A stretch of 64,000 bases of DNA from UBA1306 sp964396415 (GCA_964396415.1 CAYNFM010000005.1:14330-78329), one strand, 5' to 3'. Positions 41,790-50,254 are shown, counted from the stretch's first letter. The notes: generated by a model from the letters alone, not told the origin. Numbers and translations are program-made.

Positions 41790-43034
41790 ATGACTCTTCC
41801 GGCGTCTTCGCCCCGACGATGGGCCGTGCTTATCGCCCTGATGGCCGTGACTCTCGCCTGCGAGGCCGAATGGCTGGTACATGCGGCGGTCGCTCGTCCG
41901 GCGGCGGCATTCTATGCGGGCCAGTTCGATCCTTCGTCGCTCTTCAATATCGATTTCCTGAGCATGTCGTATATGCTGGTATTCCTGGTCGTTTGCCTAC
42001 CGGCGAGCTGGATACTGGACAGATGGGGCCTGGGAATCGGCGTGGGCCTAGGCGCGGCGCTGACGATCGTAGGTTCGGCGGGCAAGGCCCTCTGGGCCGG
42101 CAGCTTCGCGGCGCAGCTGGGCTTTCAATTGGTTTTGGCCGCCGCCCAGCCCTTCTTGACCAACGCGGCCACGACGCTCGCCCGGGATTGGTTTCCCGTC
42201 AAGGAGAGGGCTACGGCGAGCGGGCTCGCCAGTCTGGCTCAGTACCTGGGTTTCGTCGTAGCGCTGATCGCGGCTCCCGCCCTCGTTCAGGTCGATCCGA
42301 CCCTTCCCGGGTACGGCGACGGGATAGCGAAGGCATTGATGGTCTTCGCCGCCTTGAGCTTCGCCGCCGGCCTACTTTCCCTGGTCCTGGTCAGGCGAGG
42401 GCCGAACCGGGAGAGCGCGGGCGGCCCGTCGGATTTCCTGGGCTCGCTTCGGCGCCTATTGGCGCAACGCGATTTCCGCTTGACCCTCCTGCTTTTCTTC
42501 CTCGGGCTCGGAATCATGAACACGGTAACCGCATTGACCGACGACATCGCGGCCTCGATGGGCGTCAAGGACTCGAACGGGCTCTTAGGCGTCGGCCTGA
42601 TCCTCGGCGGTATAGTCGGCGCGGTGATACTGCCGATACTTTCCGACTTCTGGGGCCGGAGGAAGGCCTTCCTCGTCCTATGCATGGCGCTCACGGTTCC
42701 GGCCTTATGGGCGCTTTTCCTCGCGCCGGCTGGCTGGTACGCACTGGGAATCGCCGCCATGGCGCTCCTGGGCTTCGCCCTCATGAGCGCGGGGCCCATA
42801 GGCTTCCAGTACGCCGCCGAGGTGACTGCTCCGGTACCGGAATCGGCCAGCCAAGGCGTGCTGCTCCTGGCCGGCCAGATATCGGGCCTCGCGCTCACCG
42901 CGGGGATGTCGTCGGGAGGGCTGCGGGCGGCCCATCTCTGGCTCGGCGCCTTTGCGGCGACGGCCGTGATCATGGCGCTGCTATCGCTGAGACTCAGGGA
43001 ATCGCCGGCCGTCAGCCCTCGGCGACGCTCCTGA
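41790..43034 (+). CDS. MFS transporter
   Basis: This 414-residue 12-helix major facilitator protein contains the loop 2-3 motif ILDRWGLGIGVGLGA, a long periplasmic segment after helix 1, and a cytoplasmic loop LVRRGPNRESAGGPSDFLGSLRRLL between halves. The overall look recalls the FLVCR/organic-solute MFS group. It is the presumed uptake system of the regulon, expressed from a TetR-repressible promoter. It is convergent with the aldolase gene and overlaps its end by 23 bp. Substrate unknown. Confidence 0.8.
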   Translation: MTLPASSPRRWAVLIALMAVTLACEAEWLVHAAVARPAAAFYAGQFDPSSLFNIDFLSMSYMLVFLVVCLPASWILDRWGLGIGVGLGAALTIVGSAGKALWAGSFAAQLGFQLVLAAAQPFLTNAATTLARDWFPVKERATASGLASLAQYLGFVVALIAAPALVQVDPTLPGYGDGIAKALMVFAALSFAAGLLSLVLVRRGPNRESAGGPSDFLGSLRRLLAQRDFRLTLLLFFLGLGIMNTVTALTDDIAASMGVKDSNGLLGVGLILGGIVGAVILPILSDFWGRRKAFLVLCMALTVPALWALFLAPAGWYALGIAAMALLGFALMSAGPIGFQYAAEVTAPVPESASQGVLLLAGQISGLALTAGMSSGGLRAAHLWLGAFAATAVIMALLSLRLRESPAVSPRRRS

Positions 43035-44004
43035 GCTTCGTCGCGGCGGCAGCTCGCTTAGAGTACGAGTTCTTATAGACCCAATGCATGAGCCGGGCTT
43101 CCCAGGCGGGAATAGGGACTGCGCCGCCCAGGGACTCGCCGCCCAAGGTTGCCCTGGCGGCTTTCTCCACGACCAGGGCGAGGGCTTCCGCGTCGGCTCC
43201 GCATACGATAAGCCCGCTATCCTTGACGAAAAGCGCGCCGACCTTGGGGCGGCGATTGGGAAGAGCGGTCGCCGCGGGAACTCGGGTACCGACGAATTGG
43301 GCCAGGTCGTCCAAGGCGGCCTTCAGGGGCCGGACGAGATGGGCCCAGGCGCGGGAAAAGGGCGCGACGCTGAGCAGGGCCGGACTGCCATCGGCCAGGG
43401 TGAGAGGCGATAGCCAGAGCGGGTCCCATGGGGCGTCGACTCTCGCGGGGAGCCGGCCGGGGGCCTTCTCCGCGATGAAATCGGCGCAGGCGCTTTCGAG
43501 GACGCTGACCCGGTCGAAGGCCTGATCCATGTCGCTTCCGACGGCGAATACCCCGTGGTTCGCCAGGAGGATGGCCGGTCCATCGGAACCCAGGGCCTCG
43601 ACGGCGGCTCGCGACAGGGCCTTCGTGCCGGGAAGGCCATAGGCCGCGCTGGGCGTTTCTCCCCATGGAGCGGGAACGGGTACTCGCGCCGCCGCGCAAG
43701 CCGAGGCGGCGTTCTGATGGGTGTGGACGATAGCTTCGACGTCGGGCCGCCTGAGGTAAATGTCTCGATGGATCCTCCTCTCTCCCGAAGGCTTCCACGA
43801 TCCCCTCCAGTCGCCGGTCCCGAGGTCTACGACTACGATCATTTCTTCCGTTAGCTCGGGGTAGGGGATGCCGCTGGGGGTGATGGCCATCGCGCTCGGC
43901 CCGAGCCGTATACTGAGGTTTCCCCAGCTTCTGGCCACGAGGCCTTCGATCAACAAGCGCCGACCGGCGTCGACCAGGGCCCGCCGAGCCTGGACTTCGG
44001 TCAT
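43012..44004 (-). CDS. Class II aldolase/epimerase-like protein with C-terminal extension
   Basis: This 330-residue protein has a class II aldolase/adducin domain in residues 1-215: RSWGNLSIRLG, ITPSGIPYPEL, the zinc pair in IVHTHQNAASA, and the third His in LLANHGVFAVG. Known members cleave or epimerise phosphorylated sugars such as fuculose- or ribulose-phosphate. Residues 216-330 (LSVAPFSRAWAHLVRPLKAALDDLAQFVG onward) are an extra segment absent from the roughly 215-residue enzymes. It is translationally coupled to the aminotransferase (4-bp overlap). Confidence 0.75.
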   Translation of the reverse strand: MTEVQARRALVDAGRRLLIEGLVARSWGNLSIRLGPSAMAITPSGIPYPELTEEMIVVVDLGTGDWRGSWKPSGERRIHRDIYLRRPDVEAIVHTHQNAASACAAARVPVPAPWGETPSAAYGLPGTKALSRAAVEALGSDGPAILLANHGVFAVGSDMDQAFDRVSVLESACADFIAEKAPGRLPARVDAPWDPLWLSPLTLADGSPALLSVAPFSRAWAHLVRPLKAALDDLAQFVGTRVPAATALPNRRPKVGALFVKDSGLIVCGADAEALALVVEKAARATLGGESLGGAVPIPAWEARLMHWVYKNSYSKRAAAATKLRSVAEG

Positions 44005-45473
44005 GTCAGGGCTCCCTCGATGTTGGCGAAGACCCGATCGAAGGCCCCCACGGCCTCGTCCACCATGGCCTCGGTATAGGCGGCGCTGGCATAGAGCCTC
44101 GAGCCGGCCAAGGTGACTATCCCCTCGGCCATGTAGGCGGCGCCCATCTCCTCCATGACCGTCTTTCGGGCCTTTATCTCTTTCATCTTGCCGGGGATTT
44201 GCCAGAATTTGTTGAAATCGATCGAAAAGTGCATGGTCCCGACGGTTTGGAGGTGGCAGATCGAGCCCTGGTTGAAGGCGACGAAAGGCAGGTTCCGACG
44301 TTTCAACGAAGCCTGGATTCCCGCCGTCAGCCTGTCGCCTAGGGCTCCCGCCTTCTCGCTGGCCCTGGTCCTCTCGATCTCGGTCAGGGTGAAGAAGCCA
44401 GCGGCGGACGAAAGGGGATTGGCCGCCATCGTCCCCCCGATCAGGGCTTTCTTGCTTCCCGCCTCGATGCCGGCGGCCAGGTATTTCATGTACTCCCGCT
44501 TGCCCCCGAGGCCTCCGGCCGAGGGATAGCCTCCGGCTACGACCTTGCCGAAGACCGTCAGGTCGGGCTCGACTCCGAAGTATCCCTGCGCGCCCGAGAG
44601 CCCGACGCGGAAGCCTGTGACGACCTCGTCGAAAATCAACAAGGCGCCGAACTTGTCGCAGAGCCTCCGTACCCCGGAGTTGAAGTCCTTGGCGACCGGG
44701 CGAGTCCCGCTTTCGGGCCCCAGGGGCTCGATCATCACCGCGGCCGTACCGCCGCCGAGGCGGTTGCGCCGCAGCACCCGTTCCAATGCGTCCAGATCCC
44801 CTGGGAAGAATTCCTGCGTATACTTGAATACGTGCTTGGGAACTCCATGGGCCTCGAAATGCCGCGAGCCGGGGATCCGCAGGCCATAGGCCAGCTGGTC
44901 GCTCCAGCCGTGGTAGGCTCCGCCCATCTTCACCACGTTCTTGCGCCCCGTCGCCAGCCTGGCTACGCGGATAGCCGCCATGCAGCCCTCGGTACCCGAT
45001 CCGAGCATCCTGAACATGGGAACGGCCGGCATGTGATCCGCGATAAAGCGGGCCAGCTTGAGCTCGTATTCGTTGAAGAGCCCCGTCGAGGGGCCGCAGG
45101 TCTTCAATAGATCCAGGACCTGGTTCAGGACCTCGGGAGGATTGGAACCCAGGATAGTGGGACCGCCTGCCTGGAGGAAGTCGAAGTAGCGGTGGCCGTC
45201 CAAGTCGTAGAGATAGGGGCCCGCGGCCTTGGTAAATACCAAGGGGAAGGGATAATTGAAGGCAAGGTTGTGCTGGACTCCTCCCGGTATGTAGTTCTTG
45301 GCCTCGTCGATCATGGATTTCGAGCGGCTACAGGTCTTCTCGAAGTATTCGTCGAGATAGCGCTCCAAGGCGGCGGGGCGCAGTCGCCGAATAGGCTGTC
45401 GGATAAGGGAATCCAAATCGGAAAGGATACGGGGAACATCGGGATAGGTCGAAATGGCGAAACTGTCGGCCAT
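44001..45473 (-). CDS. Class III PLP aminotransferase (glutamate-1-semialdehyde aminomutase-like)
   Basis: This 490-residue fold-type I PLP enzyme shows GSGTEGCMAAIRVARLATGRKNVVKMGGAYHGW (cofactor phosphate loop), LLIFDEVVTGFRVG (Asp that binds the pyridine nitrogen) and LTVFGKVVAGGYP (Schiff-base Lys). It resembles GSA aminomutase-type proteins, but haem genes are absent here. It carries about 60 additional N-terminal residues. The start MADSFAISTYP at 45473 has GGAGGAGG upstream. It leads an aminotransferase-aldolase operon repressed through the 45497 operator. Confidence 0.8.
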   Translation of the reverse strand: MADSFAISTYPDVPRILSDLDSLIRQPIRRLRPAALERYLDEYFEKTCSRSKSMIDEAKNYIPGGVQHNLAFNYPFPLVFTKAAGPYLYDLDGHRYFDFLQAGGPTILGSNPPEVLNQVLDLLKTCGPSTGLFNEYELKLARFIADHMPAVPMFRMLGSGTEGCMAAIRVARLATGRKNVVKMGGAYHGWSDQLAYGLRIPGSRHFEAHGVPKHVFKYTQEFFPGDLDALERVLRRNRLGGGTAAVMIEPLGPESGTRPVAKDFNSGVRRLCDKFGALLIFDEVVTGFRVGLSGAQGYFGVEPDLTVFGKVVAGGYPSAGGLGGKREYMKYLAAGIEAGSKKALIGGTMAANPLSSAAGFFTLTEIERTRASEKAGALGDRLTAGIQASLKRRNLPFVAFNQGSICHLQTVGTMHFSIDFNKFWQIPGKMKEIKARKTVMEEMGAAYMAEGIVTLAGSRLYASAAYTEAMVDEAVGAFDRVFANIEGALT

Positions 45474-45496
45474 GGAAAACCTCCTCCAACTGTATC

Positions 45497-45512
45497 GTGA
45501 GCCGCGGCTCAC
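45497..45512. promoter_or_regulatory. TetR-type operator copy 2 (aminotransferase operon)
   Basis: GTGAGCCGCGGCTCAC is a perfect 16-bp palindrome at about +1 to +16 of the aminotransferase promoter and 64 bp from the tetR gene. Confidence 0.8.
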
Positions 45513-45518
45513 TCCGCT

Positions 45519-45547
45519 ACCATAACATACTCGCAGGGGGCTGTCAA
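45519..45547 (-). promoter_or_regulatory. Promoter of aminotransferase-aldolase operon
   Basis: On the minus strand TTGACA (45547-45542), 17 bp and TATGGT (45524-45519). The predicted start falls at the edge of the operator. Confidence 0.65.
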
Positions 45548-45576
45548 AGCGGGCTTTCGCGGATTAGGCTTGATCC

Positions 45577-46227
45577 ATGCCATCCCTAGCCTCGCCTTTG
45601 TTCGACCGGCTTCCCGACGATAAGCGGCGGTCGATATTGGACTCGGCCGCGGCCGAATTCGCCCGCGCGGGCTTTACCGCCGCGAAGGTGGACGAGATCG
45701 CGGTCCGGGCGGGAATCAGCGTGGGCGCCCTCTATAAGTACTTCGGCAATAAGGAAAATTGTTTTCTCGCCGTCCTCGAGGACGGAGTCCGGGAGTTGGA
45801 AGCCCGCTTGGATCAGGTTATGTCCAGCGAAACCGAGCCCTGGGCCAGGATCGAAGCCATCGTACGGCTCATCCCCGAGCATTCCCGCCGCCACGCCGAA
45901 GTGCTCCGTTTGTACCATGAAATCGGCGGCGAGGGCCTCTCAGAGCTGGGCAGGGACTTCTGCAGGAGATTCGAGGGCCTGAGCGCGCGATGCTATTCCG
46001 CCCTTTTGGCCGAGGCCCGTTCTTCCGGGCTTGCCCATCCGGACCTCGACGAGGATTACGCGGCCTTTTTCCTCGACAACATTTTCATGTCCTTGCAATT
46101 CGCGTTTTCCTGCGATTATCACAAGCTGCGCAAGGCCGTATATCTCGGTCCCGAAAAGGATGCCGACGACGAAACCCTCGTGGCGCGAACCCTGAATTTC
46201 CTCCGCTACGGACTGTCCGGGCATTGA
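45577..46227 (+). CDS. TetR/AcrR-family transcriptional repressor
   Basis: This 216-residue regulator has an N-terminal HTH (KRRSILDSAAAEFARAGFTAAKVDEIAVRAGISVGALYKYFGNKENCF) typical of TetR, followed by an all-helical ligand domain. TAGGCT ends 6 nt before the ATG, suggesting a leaderless message. It lies between two of the three palindromic sites and is the obvious candidate to bind them. The ligand is probably the substrate or an intermediate of the surrounding catabolic enzymes. Confidence 0.88.
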   Translation: MPSLASPLFDRLPDDKRRSILDSAAAEFARAGFTAAKVDEIAVRAGISVGALYKYFGNKENCFLAVLEDGVRELEARLDQVMSSETEPWARIEAIVRLIPEHSRRHAEVLRLYHEIGGEGLSELGRDFCRRFEGLSARCYSALLAEARSSGLAHPDLDEDYAAFFLDNIFMSLQFAFSCDYHKLRKAVYLGPEKDADDETLVARTLNFLRYGLSGH

Positions 46228-46260
46228 GCCGGGGCGGACATTCCGCGCCATCGAATTCTC

Positions 46261-46289
46261 TTGAACTCTCGAGTCTCAACAGGTAAAGT
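46261..46289 (+). promoter_or_regulatory. Promoter of FGGY kinase
   Basis: TTGAAC (46261-46266), 17 bp and TAAAGT (46284-46289). The start site would fall in the operator downstream. Confidence 0.6.
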
Positions 46290-46293
46290 GACG

Positions 46294-46309
46294 GTGAGCC
46301 GCGGCTCAT
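46294..46309. promoter_or_regulatory. TetR-type operator copy 3 (FGGY kinase)
   Basis: GTGAGCCGCGGCTCAT differs from copy 2 by one terminal base. It lies 22 bp before the kinase ATG, immediately after its promoter, and precedes a GGGAGGT ribosome-binding site. Confidence 0.8.
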
Positions 46310-46331
46310 ATGGTTGCAATCGGGAGGTCCC

Positions 46332-47945
46332 ATGTCCGAAGCCCTTTTTTTGGTCGCCGTCGACCTCGGCACTACGTCGCTGAAGACCTGCGTCTATGAA
46401 ATAGGCGACCGCCTGATCCTGCGGGCTTCGACATCCCGGCGCCTGAGCCTGGACGCGGGTTCCGACGGCCGGGCCGAACAGGATCCCGAAGAATGGTGGG
46501 AGGCCCTAGCCTCCTCGGTTCCCGAAGTATTGCGTTCGGCCCAACTGAGCCCTTCGGCCGTGGGCGGCTTGACCTTCTGCGCGCAAATGCAATCCCTGGT
46601 CATGGTCGACAGGCAGTGCAGGGCCGTTAGGCCGGCTTTGAGCTACCTCGATTCGCGGGCCTCGAACCGACGCGATGCATTGACTTCCGGCGGCCCCCGT
46701 GTCGCGGGAATCGGGCTGGCTTTCCTCCTGCCTTGGCTGAGCGTAGCGGGCGGCGTAGCGGCCAGCGCCAAGGATCCGCTTTGGAAATACCTTCGAGTAG
46801 CGGACGAAGAGCCGGAAGCCTTCGGCGGGGTCTACCGCTGGCTCGACGCAAAAGACTTCCTGACGGCTCGATGCACGGGGCGCTTTACTATGAGCGCCGA
46901 TTCGGCCTTCGCCACCTTCCTTGCGGATACTCGCAAAGACAGGGTTCGCTGGAGTCCTTGGTTGATTCGCCGCTTCGGGGTCGACGCAGGCCACCTGCCC
47001 GAGATCCTGGCCCCGGCGGATAAGGTAGGGCCATTGAGCGCGGACGCCGCTACGGCCCTCGGCTTGCCTAAAGGACTCCCGATCTTCGCCGGGGGCGGGG
47101 ACGCTTCCCTCATCGGAATAGGAGCAGGCGCGGCAGCCGTCGGAAGCACTCATGTCTACGTAGGGACGAGCGGTTGGGTTTCTACCGTCGCGGACCGCAG
47201 GCTCGTGGATCCCGACACCATGATGGCCACGGTTCCGGGGCCGGTTCCAGGCCGCTACGCCTATTTCGGGGAGCAGGAAACCTCGGGGAAATGCCTGGAA
47301 TGGGTGCGCGATCATCTTGCCTTGGACGAGATCGACATCTACCTTGAAAAGCAGGAAAGGCCCTCGGGGCCCGATCAGGAGCATCTGAGCCTGATCGATT
47401 TCCTGACCAGCACGATCGCCCAGGTCCCCGCCGGCTCGGGCGGGGTACTTTTCGCTCCCTGGCTCCATGGCAGCCGCTCTCCCTTCGAGGATCCGTGGGT
47501 GAGGGGCATGTTCTTCAACCTGGGCTTGGAAACAGGCAAGCGTCAGATGATACGGGCGGTAGTCGAAGGGCTCGCCTACAATATACGCCTCTTGCTCGAG
47601 GCCCAGGCGAAAAAGGCGAAACCCTCCTCGACTCTGAGGTTCGCCGGCGGGGGAGCCTTGTCGGATGCGACCTGCCAGATCTTGGCCGACGCCACCGGTC
47701 ACCGAATCGAAGCCATCGCCGACCCCCAGAATGCCGGCGCCGCAGGCGCCGCCTTGGTGGCAGCCTGGGGACTTGGTCGGTTCCCGGACATGGACTGCGC
47801 CGCAGGCACGGTGACGGTCCGAGCGAGCTTCGAGCCCGACCCAGCCCATCGGGCAGTCCATGAGCGCAATTATAGTGTTTTCCGCGACCTGTACCAGGCG
47901 ACGCGGCCTCTGTTTCGACGGCTCAATGCCGGGAGAATAGATTAA
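46332..47945 (+). CDS. FGGY-family carbohydrate kinase
   Basis: This 537-residue sugar kinase opens VAVDLGTTSLKTCVYEIGDR (phosphate 1 loop), with LTFCAQMQSLVMVD, YVGTSGWVSTVADRR and the C-terminal adenosine motif RFAGGGALSDATCQILADATG. It is closest in layout to xylulokinase-like proteins rather than glycerol kinase. The start at 46332 uses GGGAGGT. It is controlled by the same operator as the MFS, aminotransferase and aldolase genes, so it probably phosphorylates an intermediate later cleaved by the aldolase. Confidence 0.85.
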   Translation: MSEALFLVAVDLGTTSLKTCVYEIGDRLILRASTSRRLSLDAGSDGRAEQDPEEWWEALASSVPEVLRSAQLSPSAVGGLTFCAQMQSLVMVDRQCRAVRPALSYLDSRASNRRDALTSGGPRVAGIGLAFLLPWLSVAGGVAASAKDPLWKYLRVADEEPEAFGGVYRWLDAKDFLTARCTGRFTMSADSAFATFLADTRKDRVRWSPWLIRRFGVDAGHLPEILAPADKVGPLSADAATALGLPKGLPIFAGGGDASLIGIGAGAAAVGSTHVYVGTSGWVSTVADRRLVDPDTMMATVPGPVPGRYAYFGEQETSGKCLEWVRDHLALDEIDIYLEKQERPSGPDQEHLSLIDFLTSTIAQVPAGSGGVLFAPWLHGSRSPFEDPWVRGMFFNLGLETGKRQMIRAVVEGLAYNIRLLLEAQAKKAKPSSTLRFAGGGALSDATCQILADATGHRIEAIADPQNAGAAGAALVAAWGLGRFPDMDCAAGTVTVRASFEPDPAHRAVHERNYSVFRDLYQATRPLFRRLNAGRID

Positions 47946-47951
47946 CAATAC

Positions 47952-48127
47952 CCTCCGGCCAACTTGGTCGATCGCACTGCTCGAGTTGGAGAATCGCCGT
48001 GCCCAACTTGGGCAGTCGCCGTGGCCAAGTTGGCCGATTGCCGTGACCAAGTTGGGTAGTTGTTGCGACCAAGTTGGGCGGTCGCCGCGACCAGGTTGGG
48101 CAATGGCCATGGCCAAGTTGACCACAT
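47952..48127. repeat. Eight degenerate 22-bp tandem repeats, each with a CCAA-TTGG dyad
   Basis: Eight consecutive 22-bp units fill the gap between the kinase and HIT genes. Consensus is GCCGTGNCCAAGTTGGGCNGTC. Units 3-8 are the best copies and units 1-2 are degenerate. Each centre is the near-palindrome CCAASTTGG. The period is close to two turns of B-DNA, so all dyads lie on one face. Long frames across it on either strand look like artefacts of the repeat. Confidence 0.85.
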
Positions 48128-48171
48128 GGCTTCCACCAGACAAAGACCGGCAATTTACTCTACAATAAGAC

Positions 48172-48516
48172 ATGCACGACTGCATCTTCTGCAAGATCGT
48201 GGGCGGTGAAATACCCTCCCGAAAGATCTACGAGGACGAGGACCTGCTGGCCTTCCACGACGTATCCCCGCAGGCTCCGGTGCATTTCCTCGTCATCCCC
48301 AAGCGGCATATCGCGAACCTCATGGAACTCGCGCCCGAGGATAGCGTTCTCGTCGGTCGCCTGGTCTTCAAGGGCCAGGGACTCGCCCAGGATCTCGGAT
48401 GCGTCGAGAAGGGGGCGCGCTTCGTCTTCAACTGCAAGTCCTATGGCGGGCAGACGGTCGACCACGTCCACTTGCACGTCCTGGGGGGCCGCGCCTTTTC
48501 ATGGCCGCCGGGTTGA
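48172..48516 (+). CDS. HIT-family nucleotide hydrolase (HinT-like)
   Basis: This 114-residue protein starts MHDCIFCKIVGGEIPSRKIYED and ends with the histidine triad VDHVHLHVLGGR. HinT enzymes hydrolyse nucleoside phosphoramidates and acyl-adenylates. The length is standard. TACAAT at 48161-48166 ends 5 nt before the ATG with no ribosome-binding site, suggesting a leaderless mRNA directly downstream of the tandem repeat. Confidence 0.93.
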   Translation: MHDCIFCKIVGGEIPSRKIYEDEDLLAFHDVSPQAPVHFLVIPKRHIANLMELAPEDSVLVGRLVFKGQGLAQDLGCVEKGARFVFNCKSYGGQTVDHVHLHVLGGRAFSWPPG

Positions 48517-48551
48517 ATCGACCGAAGCCTCCGGGTATATTTCGCGTGCTC

Positions 48552-49247
48552 ATGAAAAAAAGGCATGCGGCCCTCGGTTCGCTGATCTTTATCGACGCCG
48601 CGCTCAAGGCACTCGCCTGGGTTTTCCTCCGGCATCGCGATTCGGCCCCGCCAGGCGCGGGGTCGATCCGAATAGGCTACGTGGAGAACGCGTCCGGATT
48701 CGGCTTCGATCAGACCAGGCTGCTCGCGCATTACGGAATCCCGACCGATGACGCCTTCGTCGCCTGCAGCCTGATCGCCTTCTTGATCCTCGCCGCGGTC
48801 ATCCTCGCATGGCGCAAGATCGAGGTCCGGATATGGATCAAAACGGCTGCGGCGGTCCTGATCTACTTCGCCGCGGCGACGGCGGCGGTCTCGCTCCGCG
48901 GCTCGATCAGTCTTTCCCTCTCGCCCTACCTAAGAGGGATGCTTCGGGCCTTGGGGCCTCTCGCGGTGGCCGGCGCTCTTTACTCGACCGTAACGAGGCC
49001 TTATTTCGCGGCTATGTCCCTGCTCTTCCTGGCCGGGACGGTGGGCAACTGCATTTCCCTGCTTCTCCCCCCCTTCGCGGTGATCGACTTTTTCGGACTC
49101 TACAGGACCTCGATCCACGGCTACGTCTATGCCAACGCCGCGGATACCTATCTCCTTATCGCCGTGCTGATGATCCTCCTCGTCCCCGTCTATCTGCCCG
49201 TCCGCTCGGCGATAAGGTCGTTGAGAAGACGCGCCAAGTCGGTGTAG
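48552..49247 (+). CDS. Signal peptidase II (LspA)-like membrane protein, divergent
   Basis: This 231-residue protein has six or more hydrophobic helices. It resembles LspA: YVENASGFGF matches the N-x-G-x-F region, GNCISLLLPPFAVIDFFGL matches the GN..DR...VDF region, and YANAADTYLLI matches FN.AD. The two aspartates of the catalytic pair (VIDFF and NAADT) are kept. The usual GNLIDR is changed to GNCISL, and the protein is about 65 residues longer than LspA. It may be a paralogue with a changed substrate. It overlaps the convergent ABC gene by 58 bp. Confidence 0.55.
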   Translation: MKKRHAALGSLIFIDAALKALAWVFLRHRDSAPPGAGSIRIGYVENASGFGFDQTRLLAHYGIPTDDAFVACSLIAFLILAAVILAWRKIEVRIWIKTAAAVLIYFAAATAAVSLRGSISLSLSPYLRGMLRALGPLAVAGALYSTVTRPYFAAMSLLFLAGTVGNCISLLLPPFAVIDFFGLYRTSIHGYVYANAADTYLLIAVLMILLVPVYLPVRSAIRSLRRRAKSV

Positions 49248-50254
49248 GTCGCGGCCGCAAGGCGAGGCTTTCCGGGGCCGGTCGGGCGAAGCGCGAAGCG
49301 CGGCTCGCCCTCTCCCGCCTCGATCTCGACGATGCCGATGGTCTCGAGCCCGCCGTCTCCCTTCGATGCGACGAGTCCGAGCCGCTCGACGAGGCGCAGG
49401 GCCCATGCCCGAGCCGCGCCTTCGGGGCCCTCGAGCCCGACGGCGTAGGGTTCCTCGGCCTCGACTGAGCGGAAGACGCCCGATATCGGATCGAAGCGAA
49501 AGCCCTCGCCGTCGAAGGCTCGGCCTATGGCTCCCGATGTCGCGAGCTCTTCCGGCGCTCCCGCGACGAAGCTATGCCCGCCGTCCATGAGCCAAAGGCT
49601 ATCGGCATAGCGCAGGGCGTGGTCGATGTCATGGGTGGAGAGGACGACAGCCTTGCCCGACGATCGGGCGAGGTCGCGAAGCATGTGGAAGACCTCGACG
49701 CGAGTGGGCGCGTCCAGGAAGGCCGTAGGCTCGTCGAGCACGAGGAGGGGGCAGTCTTGGGCGATGGCTCGAGCGATCAGGGCCTTCTGGCGCTCGCCGT
49801 CGGAGAGCTCGGCGAAGCGGCGGCCGACGAGACTCGCGAGGCCGACCGCGCGGATGGCCTCCTCGACCGCTGCGAGATCGCGCTCCTCCAGGCGATTCCG
49901 AGCGTCGGTATAGGGATAGCGCCCGAAGGCGACTATATCGAAGACGGTGAAATAGCCTGAGTCGAAGCGATCCGTGAAGACGCAGGCGGCCATCTTCGAG
50001 CGCTCCTCGACGTCGAGGCGCCTGATATCCCTTCCGCAAAGCTCGACCTCGCCGCGCAAGGGCGCCTGCAGCCCCGCTAGCGTCCGAAGGAGGGTCGATT
50101 TGCCCGAGCCGTTGGGGCCGACCAGGGCGGCGAAGTCGCGGGCCCTGAGTTCGAGGCCGATCCCCGTGGCGAGCGCGGCCTCGGCTCTCGTCCGCCATCC
50201 GATCGAGAGGCCCTTGGCCCGCAGGATCGCGGCGCGGGAGGAGGGGCCGGTCAT
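49190..50254 (-). CDS. ABC transporter ATP-binding protein (FecE/BtuD type)
   Basis: This 354-residue ATPase has Walker A LVGPNGSGKSTLL (about residue 45), a Q-loop region, signature LSDGERQK, Walker B LLVLDEPTAFLD and switch LSTHDIDHALR. About 90 residues beyond the usual domain (from VFRSVEAEEPYAVG on) form an extra C-terminal domain. It is coupled by a 4-bp overlap to the permease upstream. It probably imports a siderophore, haem or corrinoid; no riboswitch or Fur box is seen to decide. Confidence 0.88.
   Translation of the reverse strand: MTGPSSRAAILRAKGLSIGWRTRAEAALATGIGLELRARDFAALVGPNGSGKSTLLRTLAGLQAPLRGEVELCGRDIRRLDVEERSKMAACVFTDRFDSGYFTVFDIVAFGRYPYTDARNRLEERDLAAVEEAIRAVGLASLVGRRFAELSDGERQKALIARAIAQDCPLLVLDEPTAFLDAPTRVEVFHMLRDLARSSGKAVVLSTHDIDHALRYADSLWLMDGGHSFVAGAPEELATSGAIGRAFDGEGFRFDPISGVFRSVEAEEPYAVGLEGPEGAARAWALRLVERLGLVASKGDGGLETIGIVEIEAGEGEPRFALRPTGPGKPRLAAATYTDLARLLNDLIAERTGR

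Noticed and set aside
44001..45473. Aminotransferase as true hemL (glutamate-1-semialdehyde aminomutase)
   Set aside because: It has an extra N-terminal segment, sits in a TetR-controlled catabolic cluster, and no other haem gene is present. Haem synthesis is unlikely in this context.
46332..47945. FGGY kinase as a second glycerol kinase
   Set aside because: It lacks the glycerol kinase N-terminal signature seen in glpK (SLDQGTTSSRAILF) and the motif layout is xylulokinase-like.
46506..48194. Minus-strand frame through the 22-bp repeat as a repeat protein
   Set aside because: The Cys/Trp/Pro/Thr-rich periodic translation simply reflects the 22-bp unit, which shifts frame each copy. The rest is antisense to the FGGY kinase.
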